From NCBI RefSeq assembly GCF_001956045.1, contig NZ_MRTH01000002.1:124001-188000 (forward strand): 64,000 bases of DNA, in the 5' to 3' direction. Shown piece by piece: positions 42,758 through 51,269 of this stretch (positions are counted from its first letter, which is position 1; each line of letters opens with the position of its first letter). The notes under the pieces were generated by a model, which had not been told where the DNA came from, ran no database searches, and worked only from the letters and a program-made list of their open reading frames with translations. The position numbers and the translations under genes were made by a program. This DNA is from Paenibacillus sp. FSL H7-0331. GTDB lineage: Bacteria; Bacillota; Bacilli; Paenibacillales; NBRC-103111.

Positions 42758-43597
42758 ATGCAAACGATCGAACAGAAATATGAAGAGCTGGGCCGTATTT
42801 TACACGAGATGGATCGGGTCGTCGTCGCTTTTTCCGGTGGCGTGGATAGTGCTTTTCTATTAAAAGCAGCTTTGGAGTTTTTGGGTCCTGAGCGTGTTTT
42901 GGCGATAACCGCAGATTCCGAAACGTATCCGGTTCGGGAGAAGGAAGAGGCCATTCTGCTCGCCAAGGAGCTTAATGCGCCGCATGAGGTTATTCATACA
43001 AGTGAGTTGGACATTCCTGGATATGCCGAGAATCCGACGAACCGTTGTTATTTTTGCAAAAATTCATTATTCGAGCATCTCATTCCGATTGCAGAGAAAA
43101 AAGGCTATCATCACGTTATATTCGGTGCAATTGCCGATGATTTGGGCGAACATCGCCCGGGACTTCAAGCTGCTCATGACCAAGGTGTACGTGCGCCGCT
43201 GCTGGAAGCGGGTATCAAAAAATCAGAAATCCGCCATCTATCCCGTCAATTTGGGCTGCGTACATGGGATAAGCCTTCATTTGCTTGTCTGTCTTCAAGA
43301 ATACCTTACGGGGAAGCGATTACAGCTTTAAAGCTGTCGATGATTGACCAAGCTGAGGATTTCCTGATTCAACTCGGATTCCGTCAAGTGCGGGTCAGAC
43401 AGCATGAAAATCTCGCTCGTATCGAAGTGCCTGCCGCAGATCTGCCCGAGATGCTGGCCGTAGCTGAAACCGTACATGCCAAGCTGAAAGAAATCGGCTA
43501 CGCATACGTGACGATGGATTTAAAGGGCTACCGCTCAGGAAGCCTGAACGAAGTGCTAAGTCCCGATCAGCAGTCCGTTCATGCAGAAACCGTATAG
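42758..43597 (+). CDS. larE: LarE, ATP-dependent sacrificial sulfur transferase
   Basis: 279-residue PP-loop enzyme. The PP-loop S-G-G-V-D-S is at 26-31, 'NRCYFCKNSLF' has C97 and C100, and C176 in 'SFACLSSRIPYG' is at the position of the sacrificial cysteine of Lactobacillus LarE. LarE transfers sulfur to build the nickel-pincer cofactor of lactate racemase-type enzymes. No larA, larB or larC is seen in the window. Its neighbour is a D-2-hydroxyacid dehydrogenase. The start is preceded by a strong AAGGAGGG embedded in a hairpin-repeat tandem. Confidence 0.9.
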   Translation: MQTIEQKYEELGRILHEMDRVVVAFSGGVDSAFLLKAALEFLGPERVLAITADSETYPVREKEEAILLAKELNAPHEVIHTSELDIPGYAENPTNRCYFCKNSLFEHLIPIAEKKGYHHVIFGAIADDLGEHRPGLQAAHDQGVRAPLLEAGIKKSEIRHLSRQFGLRTWDKPSFACLSSRIPYGEAITALKLSMIDQAEDFLIQLGFRQVRVRQHENLARIEVPAADLPEMLAVAETVHAKLKEIGYAYVTMDLKGYRSGSLNEVLSPDQQSVHAETV

Positions 43598-43643
43598 CTT
43601 AAGGAAAATGGATTCCATAAAACCGATACCTGGAGGTAAGACA

Positions 43644-44636
43644 ATGTCAGCAAAACCAAAAGTTCTTATCACGCAAAAAGTGCCGGAAACGGTTCAAAAT
43701 TATTTGAACGAGCATTGTGACTGTACTTACTGGGACAAGGAAGGCACGATGCCTCGTGCTGAACTGCTGGAAAAGATTACGGATGTAGAAGGTGTATTCC
43801 TCTCTGGAGGGGCTGTTGATACCGATCTGCTGGATCGTGCTCCTAAGCTGCGCGTAGTCAGCTCGTCTTCGGTTGGTTACAATCATTTTGATCTTGAGGC
43901 TATGAAGGCAAGAGGAGTACTTGGCACGCACACTCCATACGTTCTGGATGGAACTGTTGCCGATCTTGTGCTTGCGCTCATGCTGAGTGCAGGTAGGAGA
44001 ATTGCGGAGCTTGATGCTTTTGTGAAGGCAGGTAAATGGCAAAAGGGTGCTGTAAAAGGTACTGAGCTGTTCGGAATGGATATTCATCATGCAACTGTTG
44101 GGATTATCGGTATGGGACGAATTGGTGAAGCGATTGCCAAGCGGGCTGTACACGGCTTTGATATGAATCTGTTGTATTATAGCCGCAGCCGTAAGCAAGA
44201 TGTTGAGGACAAGTATGGCGCTCGCTACTGCTCCTTGAATGAGCTGCTGGTTGAGTCGGATTATGTAGTCATTATTACGCCTCTGACACCAGAGACCGAG
44301 CATATGATTGGTAAAGAGCAATTTAGTCTAATGAAGCCAACGGCGTTCTTCATTAATGCATCGCGTGGTGCAACGGTAGATGAGCAGGCGTTGATTGAAG
44401 CCTTGAACAACGGAACAATTCGTGGCGCAGGCCTTGATGTGTTCGATGTGGAGCCAACACCGATCGACAATCCGCTGCTCAAAATGCCGAACGTCGTTAC
44501 CTTGCCGCACATTGGCTCTGCAACTGACAAAACGCGATACGATATGGCCATGCTGGCAGCGAAAAATCTCGTTGGTGCATTAACCGGCGGCGAAGCGTAT
44601 GTTGTTCAGGAACTGCAAGGCATAGGTAAAATATAA
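43644..44636 (+). CDS. D-2-hydroxyacid dehydrogenase (glyoxylate/hydroxypyruvate reductase-like)
   Basis: 330 residues, D-isomer-specific 2-hydroxyacid dehydrogenase. The NAD motif is in 'TVGIIGMGRIGEAIAKRA', and the catalytic arginine region is 'FFINASRGATVDEQALIEAL', followed by a glutamate-bearing 'DVFDVEPTPIDNPLL' and the catalytic histidine in 'TLPHIGSAT'. It reduces glyoxylate, hydroxypyruvate or a similar 2-keto acid. The ATG at 43644 has GGAGGT close upstream. It follows larE by 46 bases and ends before a strong terminator, so the pair probably forms one transcript. Confidence 0.9.
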   Translation: MSAKPKVLITQKVPETVQNYLNEHCDCTYWDKEGTMPRAELLEKITDVEGVFLSGGAVDTDLLDRAPKLRVVSSSSVGYNHFDLEAMKARGVLGTHTPYVLDGTVADLVLALMLSAGRRIAELDAFVKAGKWQKGAVKGTELFGMDIHHATVGIIGMGRIGEAIAKRAVHGFDMNLLYYSRSRKQDVEDKYGARYCSLNELLVESDYVVIITPLTPETEHMIGKEQFSLMKPTAFFINASRGATVDEQALIEALNNGTIRGAGLDVFDVEPTPIDNPLLKMPNVVTLPHIGSATDKTRYDMAMLAAKNLVGALTGGEAYVVQELQGIGKI

Positions 44637-44670
44637 TCGTCATAGGAGATAACACATCTGATCCATACAA

Positions 44671-44713
44671 AAAGCCCGTCCCGGCAGCCAAGCTGCTTGA
44701 GACGGGCTTTATT
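44671..44713 (+). terminator. strong rho-independent terminator
   Basis: AAAGCCCGTC (44671-44680) pairs perfectly with GACGGGCTTT (44701-44710), with inner GGCAGC/GCTGCT, followed by a T-rich stretch. It closes the larE-dehydrogenase transcript. Confidence 0.88.
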
Positions 44714-44763
44714 TACTTATATGTATTTAGGTGTTGATACTACTACTAAAGGGGTTCTCTTTT

Positions 44764-44835
44764 ATGAAATATCGTAAGGCAGATCGGCTCTTAGGTTTAC
44801 AAAAGAACTGGCAGCCAGCAAACAAGGATGAATAG
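44764..44835 (+). CDS. possible small peptide gene, 23 codons
   Basis: ATG at 44764 with AAAGGGG nine bases upstream; it encodes a basic, polar 23-residue peptide beginning M-K-Y-R-K-A-D-R-L-L-G-L. It has no hydrophobic stretch, so it is not a typical membrane toxin. Its TAG shares its last base with the first base of the 119-bp inverted repeat at 44835. Whether it is translated is not known. The 305-base gap between the dehydrogenase and HelD genes holds nothing else recognisable. Confidence 0.35.
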   Translation: MKYRKADRLLGLQKNWQPANKDE

Positions 44836-44953
44836 AGGACATGGGTGTGGGGTGGTAAGTTTACGGGCCGTCTTTGAAGTCGTGTTCCCACCTCCGAGTC
44901 TAATAAATGGAACGCGACTTCAACAACGGCTGCAACCCCATACCCATGTCCTC
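44835..44953. repeat. 119-bp nested inverted repeat, MITE-like or structured RNA
   Basis: Outer arms of 19 bp (44835-44853 and 44935-44953) pair at 18 of 19 positions, starting GAGGACATGGGT. Inner arms GCCGT (44867-44871)/ACGGC (44926-44930) and GAAGTCGTGTTCC (44876-44888)/GGAACGCGACTTC (44909-44921, 12 of 13) continue the same hairpin, ending in a 20-base loop. No T run, so a simple terminator is unlikely. No clear target-site duplication is seen. Confidence 0.75.
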
Positions 44954-45018
44954 GCCAACGCACCAACGTAGGGGTTTAGACAATCGTTCTCATCCTTAGA
45001 ATTACATATGAAATGGGC

Positions 45019-47172
45019 TTATCTTATTACAAATTCACCTTGTATCGGATCAACTAAGGGTGAAGCCGTCCCATCATACCAAATTTGCAGCGAATGCAAA
45101 GCGCGGGTACAGCCCACATACAGCAGCTTGGCATCCTGCTCGGTAGCCGGGTAATGAACATCATCCACATCAATGATCAATACCGCATCGAATTCGAGTC
45201 CTTTAGCCATGAAGGTCGGAACGATGGAAATACCACCCTCATAGTGCTGTTGACCCGCCGCGATCAGGTTGACCGACAGGCCAGCTGCATTAAGCTTCTT
45301 GTAGAGCACTTCGCTGCGTGCCTCGGTGCGAACGAGAATCGCAACGGTTGAAATTTCTCCGGTTTGCAGCTTCTGTACAGCAGTGATGATGGAGGCAATC
45401 AGCTTGGCTTCATCCACCCGAACAATTTGGACAGGGTCTCCGCTGCGGAACACAGGAATGGCCAAGGCTGCAGGCTGATCCAGTCCGAGCTTTAATACCT
45501 CATTGGCAAAATATATGATTTCCATCGTAGATCGATAGCTGCGATCCAATTGAAAATAAGCCGTTTTACCTTCTTCAAAAAGCGCCGTAAACTCATCCCA
45601 CTTGCGAATCCCTTGATAGGCATGAATCCCCTGGGAAAGGTCTCCCAAAATCGTAAACGATTGGTTGCGGGTATGCAGATTTAACAAAGCCACCTGAAAA
45701 GGTGAAAAATCCTGGGCTTCATCAATGACCGTGTGATCAAAGGTCAGATCCCCGTGGATACCTTGAAATTTGCTGCGAATGAAGAGTAGTGCTGCCAAAT
45801 CCTCGGGCTGAACACGCTTTTTCTTAAGGTGCGCTTCGGTGGAGGCAAGCAATTCCTTAGGTATTTCATTGTAAAGTTCGACGGACAAATAATCGGGCTT
45901 ACCCGCGGTTTGGAACAGCTCTTTATAGAACGTAAAGGGGGTATAGGCCGTCCAATGCTTGGCATAGTCGCGCAGCCGACTGGAAGCCTTTTTCTTATAG
46001 TCCTTTTTCAGATGAACCTCCCATACCTTCTCAAGCTCCATTTCCTGCCAACGTTTAACGCGCGCCATCACACGCTCACGCCGTTTCATTAAAGGGTCAT
46101 GCTTGTATTCTACCTCATACCACTGACGCATCGTTTGCTTGCTCAGCTTGACACCGTCCCAAGGACTGTAATCTGCATGAGGAGCGGCAGAAGCTTCGAA
46201 TTGCTCCAGTGCTTGCTCCAGCCATTGCATGAACTTAATCGAGCCCTTCCAGCGGCCCGGAGCAGCGTCGTTCATTACAGGCCGGCCCGGACCGGTTTGA
46301 AACCAGTAACGCAATTGCTCGGAGGTATCGATCAGCTTCACCTCATGCTCCAATAGCTCCAGCGCCCAGTCACTAAAAGTAGTTTGCTGAATATCGCCGA
46401 CACCAAGCTCAGGAAGCACGCCTGAAATATAATCGAGGAACATTCGGTTAGGCGCGAAAATAATCATGCGTTCAGCACGAACCTGATCGCGGTATTGATA
46501 CAGCAGATAGGCAAGTCGATGCAAAGCTACCGTTGTTTTACCGCTTCCGGCGACACCCTGTATGAGCAAAGCGCTGTTCTTGACAGCACGGATAATCGAA
46601 TCCTGCTCGGACTGAATGGTGGAAACGATGTCGCGCAGCTTATTATCCTTGTTTTCTCCCAAACGGTAGAGCAGGAATTCATCGGTAACTGCCATGTTGT
46701 CGCCGTTTCGATCGAATGTATCGACTACCCGCTGGAGAATTTGTTTGCGAATGACAAGATTTCGTTTTAAAAACACAAGGCCTTCCACAAGACCATCAGG
46801 GGAATCGTATTGAGTAGCATCCAATCCTCCTGTGTACGAATAGAAAAGGGAAGCAACCGGTGCACGCCAATCGACGACCATCAGCTCCAGCGTCAAATCC
46901 TTCTCAACGCCAACCTTGCCAATATAAAGAGGGAGAGGCTCCTTGTGACCGCTTTCCTGAAAATCAAGCCTGCCAAAATAAGGTTCGCTCTGGGCAACAG
47001 CCAGATTACGACGCCGTGAATCACGGATCGAATCCAGCACCTGTTCGGTGTGATCATGCCCGGTATAGGGCGGAATGCTTGCCAGTTCCTGCAGCTGTCG
47101 GTCAATTTCGGTGAACGTGTCCGCCAACCGTTTCATTTCCTCGTCATACGCGTTTTGCATGCTGATTTCCAA
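45019..47172 (-). CDS. helD: HelD-type RNA polymerase recycling helicase-like ATPase
   Basis: 718-residue UvrD/Rep-like protein of the HelD family. A charged N-terminal coiled coil (first 60 residues) is followed by 'SEPYFGRLDF...LYIGKVGV...VVDWRAPVASLFY', the family hallmark. Walker A G-V-A-G-S-G-K-T-T is at 206-214, 'VIDEAQDF' is Walker B and 'LDRSYRST' motif IV. HelD removes stalled RNA polymerase from DNA using ATP. A TTG at 47172 is preferred since GGAGGT lies 7 bases upstream, although an ATG nine codons earlier (47199) exists. Monocistronic. Confidence 0.9.
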   Translation of the reverse strand: MEISMQNAYDEEMKRLADTFTEIDRQLQELASIPPYTGHDHTEQVLDSIRDSRRRNLAVAQSEPYFGRLDFQESGHKEPLPLYIGKVGVEKDLTLELMVVDWRAPVASLFYSYTGGLDATQYDSPDGLVEGLVFLKRNLVIRKQILQRVVDTFDRNGDNMAVTDEFLLYRLGENKDNKLRDIVSTIQSEQDSIIRAVKNSALLIQGVAGSGKTTVALHRLAYLLYQYRDQVRAERMIIFAPNRMFLDYISGVLPELGVGDIQQTTFSDWALELLEHEVKLIDTSEQLRYWFQTGPGRPVMNDAAPGRWKGSIKFMQWLEQALEQFEASAAPHADYSPWDGVKLSKQTMRQWYEVEYKHDPLMKRRERVMARVKRWQEMELEKVWEVHLKKDYKKKASSRLRDYAKHWTAYTPFTFYKELFQTAGKPDYLSVELYNEIPKELLASTEAHLKKKRVQPEDLAALLFIRSKFQGIHGDLTFDHTVIDEAQDFSPFQVALLNLHTRNQSFTILGDLSQGIHAYQGIRKWDEFTALFEEGKTAYFQLDRSYRSTMEIIYFANEVLKLGLDQPAALAIPVFRSGDPVQIVRVDEAKLIASIITAVQKLQTGEISTVAILVRTEARSEVLYKKLNAAGLSVNLIAAGQQHYEGGISIVPTFMAKGLEFDAVLIIDVDDVHYPATEQDAKLLYVGCTRALHSLQIWYDGTASPLVDPIQGEFVIR

Positions 47173-47303
47173 GTGATAACCTCCGCTCATTCCGTTCATA
47201 TTGTGTTAGACAGGACGGATATCATATCACAATTTACATCTACATTGCAATCATTGTATGAAATGTATAATTCCTGCGAATATCCAGTGAACTGAATCAT
47301 TCC

Positions 47304-47348
47304 AAAAAGCCTCGCGTCGCCGGATTGCCAACGAACGCGAAGCCTTTT
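47304..47348 (-). terminator. terminator of the cytochrome P450 gene
   Basis: On the minus strand AAAAGGCTTCGCG and CGCGAGGCTTTTT form a stem with a T run, just past the P450 stop. The A tract on the plus strand also allows reverse use. Confidence 0.8.
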
Positions 47349-47363
47349 GCATGAAAATTGTAA

Positions 47364-48551
47364 TTAATGATGGAATCGCAAAGGCAAGCTTTCCACTCCA
47401 TGAACGATAAATCCGCGTGCCGGCTGAAGCAAATCCTGATTGATCCGCTGCAGGTTCGGAAGCCGATCCAGGATGACTCTAAGTGCGACCTTGGCCTCCA
47501 GACGTGCAAGCGGTGCGCCGAGACAGAAGTGGATACCATGGCCAAAAGCAATATGCGGATTAGGGTTTCGCGTGATGTCGAACGTATGGGCATTCATAAA
47601 TTTGTGTTCGTCACGGTTTGCCGATCCAATCCAGGCAACGATCCGGCTGCCAGCTGCAATCGTTTGTCTACCAATCTCTAATTCCTCCTTGGCCGTACGA
47701 AACATGGCTTGAACAGGGGAACGATAACGAAGCACCTCTTCAATGGTAGAAGGAAGAAGCTGCGGGTCTTGGCGTAGCTGATCCCATTGCTCAGGATGCT
47801 CCAACAAGGTAAGAACGGCATTGCCGATCAAATTGGTAGTCGTTTCATTGCCTGCGACAAGCAGCAGCGAACAAAAAGCTAAGATGTCATGCTCTGACAG
47901 CTGCTGCTGCTCCTCCTCAGCCAGCAGGAGAGCGCTGATCAGATCATCCTGAGGATGGATGCGGCGTTTGGCTATGATCTCACGGAAATAGGCATGCATC
48001 TCCATGAGTGCTTGTTGGGACTCTGGATTGACTTCCCCAACTACGGCATTGGCTGAGGCTACGACCTCATCGGACCAATGCTTGAACCGGTCGCGATCCT
48101 CGCTTGGAATTCCCAACAGCTCGGCTATAACGATAACCGGCAGCGGGTAAGAGAAGTCACGAATAAGGTCGATCTTACCTGATTGAATATATGGAGCAAG
48201 CAGTTCGTTGGCAATCTGCTCGATACGCGGCTCTAAGGCAGCAACCGCTTTGGGCGTAAAAGCACGGCTAACCAAAGAGCGAAGCATGGTATGCCTTGGA
48301 GGGTCGGTCGTAATTAGAGAAAATCCACTATTAGCCTGTGCAGACTTTTGAGCAGCAGTTTCAGCACTCGCTTCATTGCCGTGGCCGGAAGAAAAGCGCG
48401 CTTGATCGGAAAGCACGGTCCGTACATCGTCATAGCCGAACACAGACCAGAACTTCATAGCTTCCATATAAGCAACGGGCTGTCCTGCGCGCATTTGATC
48501 ATACATAGGATAAGGATTTCTGAGCAGCTCCGGGGTTAATAAGATACTCAC
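47364..48551 (-). CDS. cytochrome P450
   Basis: 395-residue soluble bacterial P450. The heme-binding motif F-G-x-G-x-H-x-C-L-G is present with the ligand cysteine near residue 343. The I-helix has 'AGNETTTNL' (oxygen activation), and the E-x-x-R pair lies in 'IEEVLRYRSPVQAMFR'. It resembles CYP102/CYP107-like class I enzymes that need ferredoxin partners; none is encoded here. A GTG start at 48551 is favoured because GAGGAGG lies 10 bases upstream, while the ATG at 48560 abuts the site. Substrate unknown. Confidence 0.92.
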   Translation of the reverse strand: MSILLTPELLRNPYPMYDQMRAGQPVAYMEAMKFWSVFGYDDVRTVLSDQARFSSGHGNEASAETAAQKSAQANSGFSLITTDPPRHTMLRSLVSRAFTPKAVAALEPRIEQIANELLAPYIQSGKIDLIRDFSYPLPVIVIAELLGIPSEDRDRFKHWSDEVVASANAVVGEVNPESQQALMEMHAYFREIIAKRRIHPQDDLISALLLAEEEQQQLSEHDILAFCSLLLVAGNETTTNLIGNAVLTLLEHPEQWDQLRQDPQLLPSTIEEVLRYRSPVQAMFRTAKEELEIGRQTIAAGSRIVAWIGSANRDEHKFMNAHTFDITRNPNPHIAFGHGIHFCLGAPLARLEAKVALRVILDRLPNLQRINQDLLQPARGFIVHGVESLPLRFHH

Positions 48552-48775
48552 AAGTATCATACCTCCTCATTTTTTGTCACGAATGGCAAGTCTGGGTTCT
48601 GGGTAATCACATAGCTTTTGGAAAGGTGTTATTATTTCCCACCTATACCTGAGCTATACCTTTGTTTACCCGGAAATGGACAAATCACGATGAAATTATA
48701 TGAGAGTTTTACGAACGATAGCTTTTTCGATATGATATTATCCATCTACTTAGACGAATTGGAGGCTGGGATCAT

Positions 48776-48985
48776 ATGAGAACCGAGGATCAAATTAAAA
48801 GAAAACGCAATGAGCTGGTTGTCCAACTGAAGTCAGCAGAAGCTGAGCTGGCAAATTTACTGCAAAGCAATCCCGAGAGCGAGGGGAAAATCGATAGGCT
48901 TCGTTCAAAGACTGAACAGTTGGAGTCCATGGTTATGATGCTGGAATGGGTACTGAATGAGCCAAGCGGAGCCTATCATAATTAA
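48776..48985 (+). CDS. small coiled-coil protein, unknown function
   Basis: 69 residues, highly charged, with heptad-like leucines and alternating Lys/Glu from about residue 5 to 55, predicting one long coiled coil; no membrane segment. TTGGAGG lies upstream of the ATG. It is transcribed away from the P450 gene and toward the phosphatase. Similar short helical proteins are common in Bacillales without known roles. Confidence 0.65.
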   Translation: MRTEDQIKRKRNELVVQLKSAEAELANLLQSNPESEGKIDRLRSKTEQLESMVMMLEWVLNEPSGAYHN

Positions 48986-49064
48986 CCTTGCAAGCTACAA
49001 CAGGCCGGCTCTTTAACCTGCTTACACCTCTAATTTACATTCTGTTGATGATCTCGAGCAAATT

Positions 49065-49146
49065 TTACATAGTGATAATGTAAGCAGGCATTCTGTTAAA
49101 TCTTTGATAGTTACAATTGAACATATGTCCACTTTATACATATGTT
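49065..49146. promoter_or_regulatory. paired palindromes upstream of alkaline phosphatase
   Basis: TTACAT-N7-ATGTAA (49065-49083) and AACATATGT-N9-ACATATGTT (49120-49128/49138-49146) lie in the 192-base gap before the phosphatase gene. The second forms a perfect 9-bp hairpin close to the RBS. Scattered TTTACA and TGTTAA elements recall PhoP boxes, but the 11-bp phasing is not met. Confidence 0.4.
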
Positions 49147-49177
49147 TGGCCAAAACTGTTGGAGGTGTTGAGTCAGA

Positions 49178-51232
49178 ATGAAAACAAAGACTTTAAAGCT
49201 CATTACAAGTATCGCACTGACAGGAGGATTATTAGTTAACAGTCCTGAGCTACTTCCGATTGGCGTTTCAACGGTACAGGCGGCAGAGCAAGCTGCGGCA
49301 CCATCCGTGTACATTGCCCCAATCGATCGCGCGAAATTTATAGCTGGCGGCAAGTTTGATTTCCGCGTAGAGCTGAACAATTTAACGGCGATGCCGAGTT
49401 CCGTAAGCATCACGGTTAACGGCAAGGACGCCGAGCAGTTTTTCGATAAGCCTTTTGTTAAAACGAACACAAGCAAGAGCCAGGAATTTACCATTCGTGA
49501 TGTGATGATTAGCACAGCAGGTACATATGAAGTAGCAGTAAAAGCGGATGGTTTGTCTAAAACCGTAAAATATGAGGTTGTATTGGCGGACAATGGCGGA
49601 CAGAAGGCAAAGAATGTGATTTTGTTCATCGGTGACGGAATGGCATTCCCGGACATTACCATTTCCAGGGTGATGTCCAAAGGACTGACTGAAGGTAAGT
49701 ATAACGGTCTGTTGGAAATGGATAAATTTGAACAGCGGGCAGTAGTGACTACCTCAGGGATGGATTCCATCGTTACAGACTCTGCGAACAGCGCAAGTGC
49801 TTATAATACAGGCCATAAATCGGCTGTAAACGGTCTTGGCATTTATCCGGATAACACAGAAAGCTCTTTGGATGATCCGAAGGTAGAGACGCTGGCTGAG
49901 ATGTTAAAACGCAGCAAGAAAATGTCTGTAGGCGTGGTATCGACTTCCGAAATTGAAGATGCAACACCTGCTGCAGTTGTTTCCCACACACGCCGCCGTG
50001 CCGACAAGCCGGAAATCGCTGAAATGCTGTACAAATTGCAGCCGGAAGTTATTTTGGGTGGAGGCTCTGCTTACTTCTTGCCTAAATCAACACCGGGCTC
50101 CAAGCGTAAAGATGATCAGGATTTATTCGATATGTTCCAGAAAAAGGGCTACACGATCGCTGAGAACGCAACACAGCTAAAAGCTGCTAATGCACCAGAT
50201 AAGCTGCTCGGCTTGTTCCATCCATCAGATATGAGTGTATATTACGACCGTTCTACGAACAATACAGCTGAATTGAAAAGCTTTACGGATCAACCGAATT
50301 TGTGGGACATGACGTCAAAGGCGATTGAAGTGCTGAGTAAAAACGAGAACGGCTTCTTCCTAATGGTAGAAGGCGCCAGCATCGATAAGCAGCTTCATCC
50401 GATGGATTGGGAACGTGCTGCTTATGACACGATTGAGATGGATAAGGCTCTTGGAGTTGCCAAGAGATTTGCCGAGAAGAATGGCGACACGATGATTGTA
50501 GTTACGGCAGACCATGCTCACTCTGTTAGCTTGGCCGGCACGTATTGGGAGGGTGACGGCAAATCGGGCAGAGAAGGCTTCCGCACGTATGAAGAGGCCA
50601 AATTCCCGACTTATGTAGATGCAAATGGAGACGGCTTCCCGGATAGTCCGGATGTTGACCGTAAGCTGGGGGTCGTATTCGGATCGGGTACCGACTACTA
50701 TGAAGATTACAAATTCGATCCCATTCCAACTTCACCGGCTGTGAAAAATAAAGAAGGTCTCTATGTTGCCAACCCAGCTAAATTAGCAAACCCGGATGAT
50801 CCGGATCGTGATCGTTTCTTGCGTAAAGGCATTCTGAACCAAACGACAGACAGCACAGGCGTTCATACCGCTGACGATGTTCCTTTAATGGCATATGGGC
50901 CAGGCTCCAGCTATTTTAAAGGTACCATGGACAATACCGAAGTTTTCTTCGGATTAGCTAATGCATTAGGTGTTAATCTGACAGACGCTAAGTCCGATGG
51001 TAAAAACTGGGTTCAGCTTTCCACTTTTGTCAATGTGATTGGCGGTACGGTTAAATACGAAGCTACTACCAGAGAAATAACAGTAACGGTCAATGGCAGC
51101 AGCGTAATTCTTAACCTGGCTAGCGGTAAAGCGACTAAAGCGGGTAAAGAAGTAGCACTTGATTTCAAGTTTAATAATGGCACGACTTATGTATCGACCA
51201 GCTCTATTCTGGAAGTACTTGCAAGCAAATAA
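49178..51232 (+). CDS. phoA: secreted alkaline phosphatase with C-terminal stalk-like domain
   Basis: 684-residue exported enzyme. The signal peptide ends near residue 36 ('TVQAAEQA'). A beta-sandwich-like domain (about 40-140) precedes the alkaline phosphatase domain (about 145-600) with metal-binding 'ILFIGDGM' (D153), nucleophile S202 in 'VTDSANSASAY' and metal ligands in 'VEGASIDKQLHPMDW' and 'VVTADHAHS'. The last 75 residues ('VGGTVKYEATTREITVTVNGSSVILN') resemble a copper-amine-oxidase-N-like wall-associated domain common in Paenibacillus. It releases phosphate outside the cell. GTTGGAGGTG precedes the ATG. Confidence 0.92.
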   Translation: MKTKTLKLITSIALTGGLLVNSPELLPIGVSTVQAAEQAAAPSVYIAPIDRAKFIAGGKFDFRVELNNLTAMPSSVSITVNGKDAEQFFDKPFVKTNTSKSQEFTIRDVMISTAGTYEVAVKADGLSKTVKYEVVLADNGGQKAKNVILFIGDGMAFPDITISRVMSKGLTEGKYNGLLEMDKFEQRAVVTTSGMDSIVTDSANSASAYNTGHKSAVNGLGIYPDNTESSLDDPKVETLAEMLKRSKKMSVGVVSTSEIEDATPAAVVSHTRRRADKPEIAEMLYKLQPEVILGGGSAYFLPKSTPGSKRKDDQDLFDMFQKKGYTIAENATQLKAANAPDKLLGLFHPSDMSVYYDRSTNNTAELKSFTDQPNLWDMTSKAIEVLSKNENGFFLMVEGASIDKQLHPMDWERAAYDTIEMDKALGVAKRFAEKNGDTMIVVTADHAHSVSLAGTYWEGDGKSGREGFRTYEEAKFPTYVDANGDGFPDSPDVDRKLGVVFGSGTDYYEDYKFDPIPTSPAVKNKEGLYVANPAKLANPDDPDRDRFLRKGILNQTTDSTGVHTADDVPLMAYGPGSSYFKGTMDNTEVFFGLANALGVNLTDAKSDGKNWVQLSTFVNVIGGTVKYEATTREITVTVNGSSVILNLASGKATKAGKEVALDFKFNNGTTYVSTSSILEVLASK

Positions 51233-51269
51233 TCCAATACAAACTTAGCATGATCCGGAGGGGATTTGC

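Noticed and set aside
43647..44321. 224-codon reverse frame over the D-2-hydroxyacid dehydrogenase
   Set aside because: A shadow of a clear enzyme gene with NAD and catalytic motifs; no start signal on the reverse strand.
44835..44953. Rho-independent terminator
   Set aside because: The hairpin is long but lacks a T run, and a complete terminator already exists at 44671-44713.
49021..49100. PhoP box before the alkaline phosphatase
   Set aside because: TTTACA-like and TTAACA-like elements occur, but not in the 11-bp phased direct repeats expected of Bacillus PhoP.
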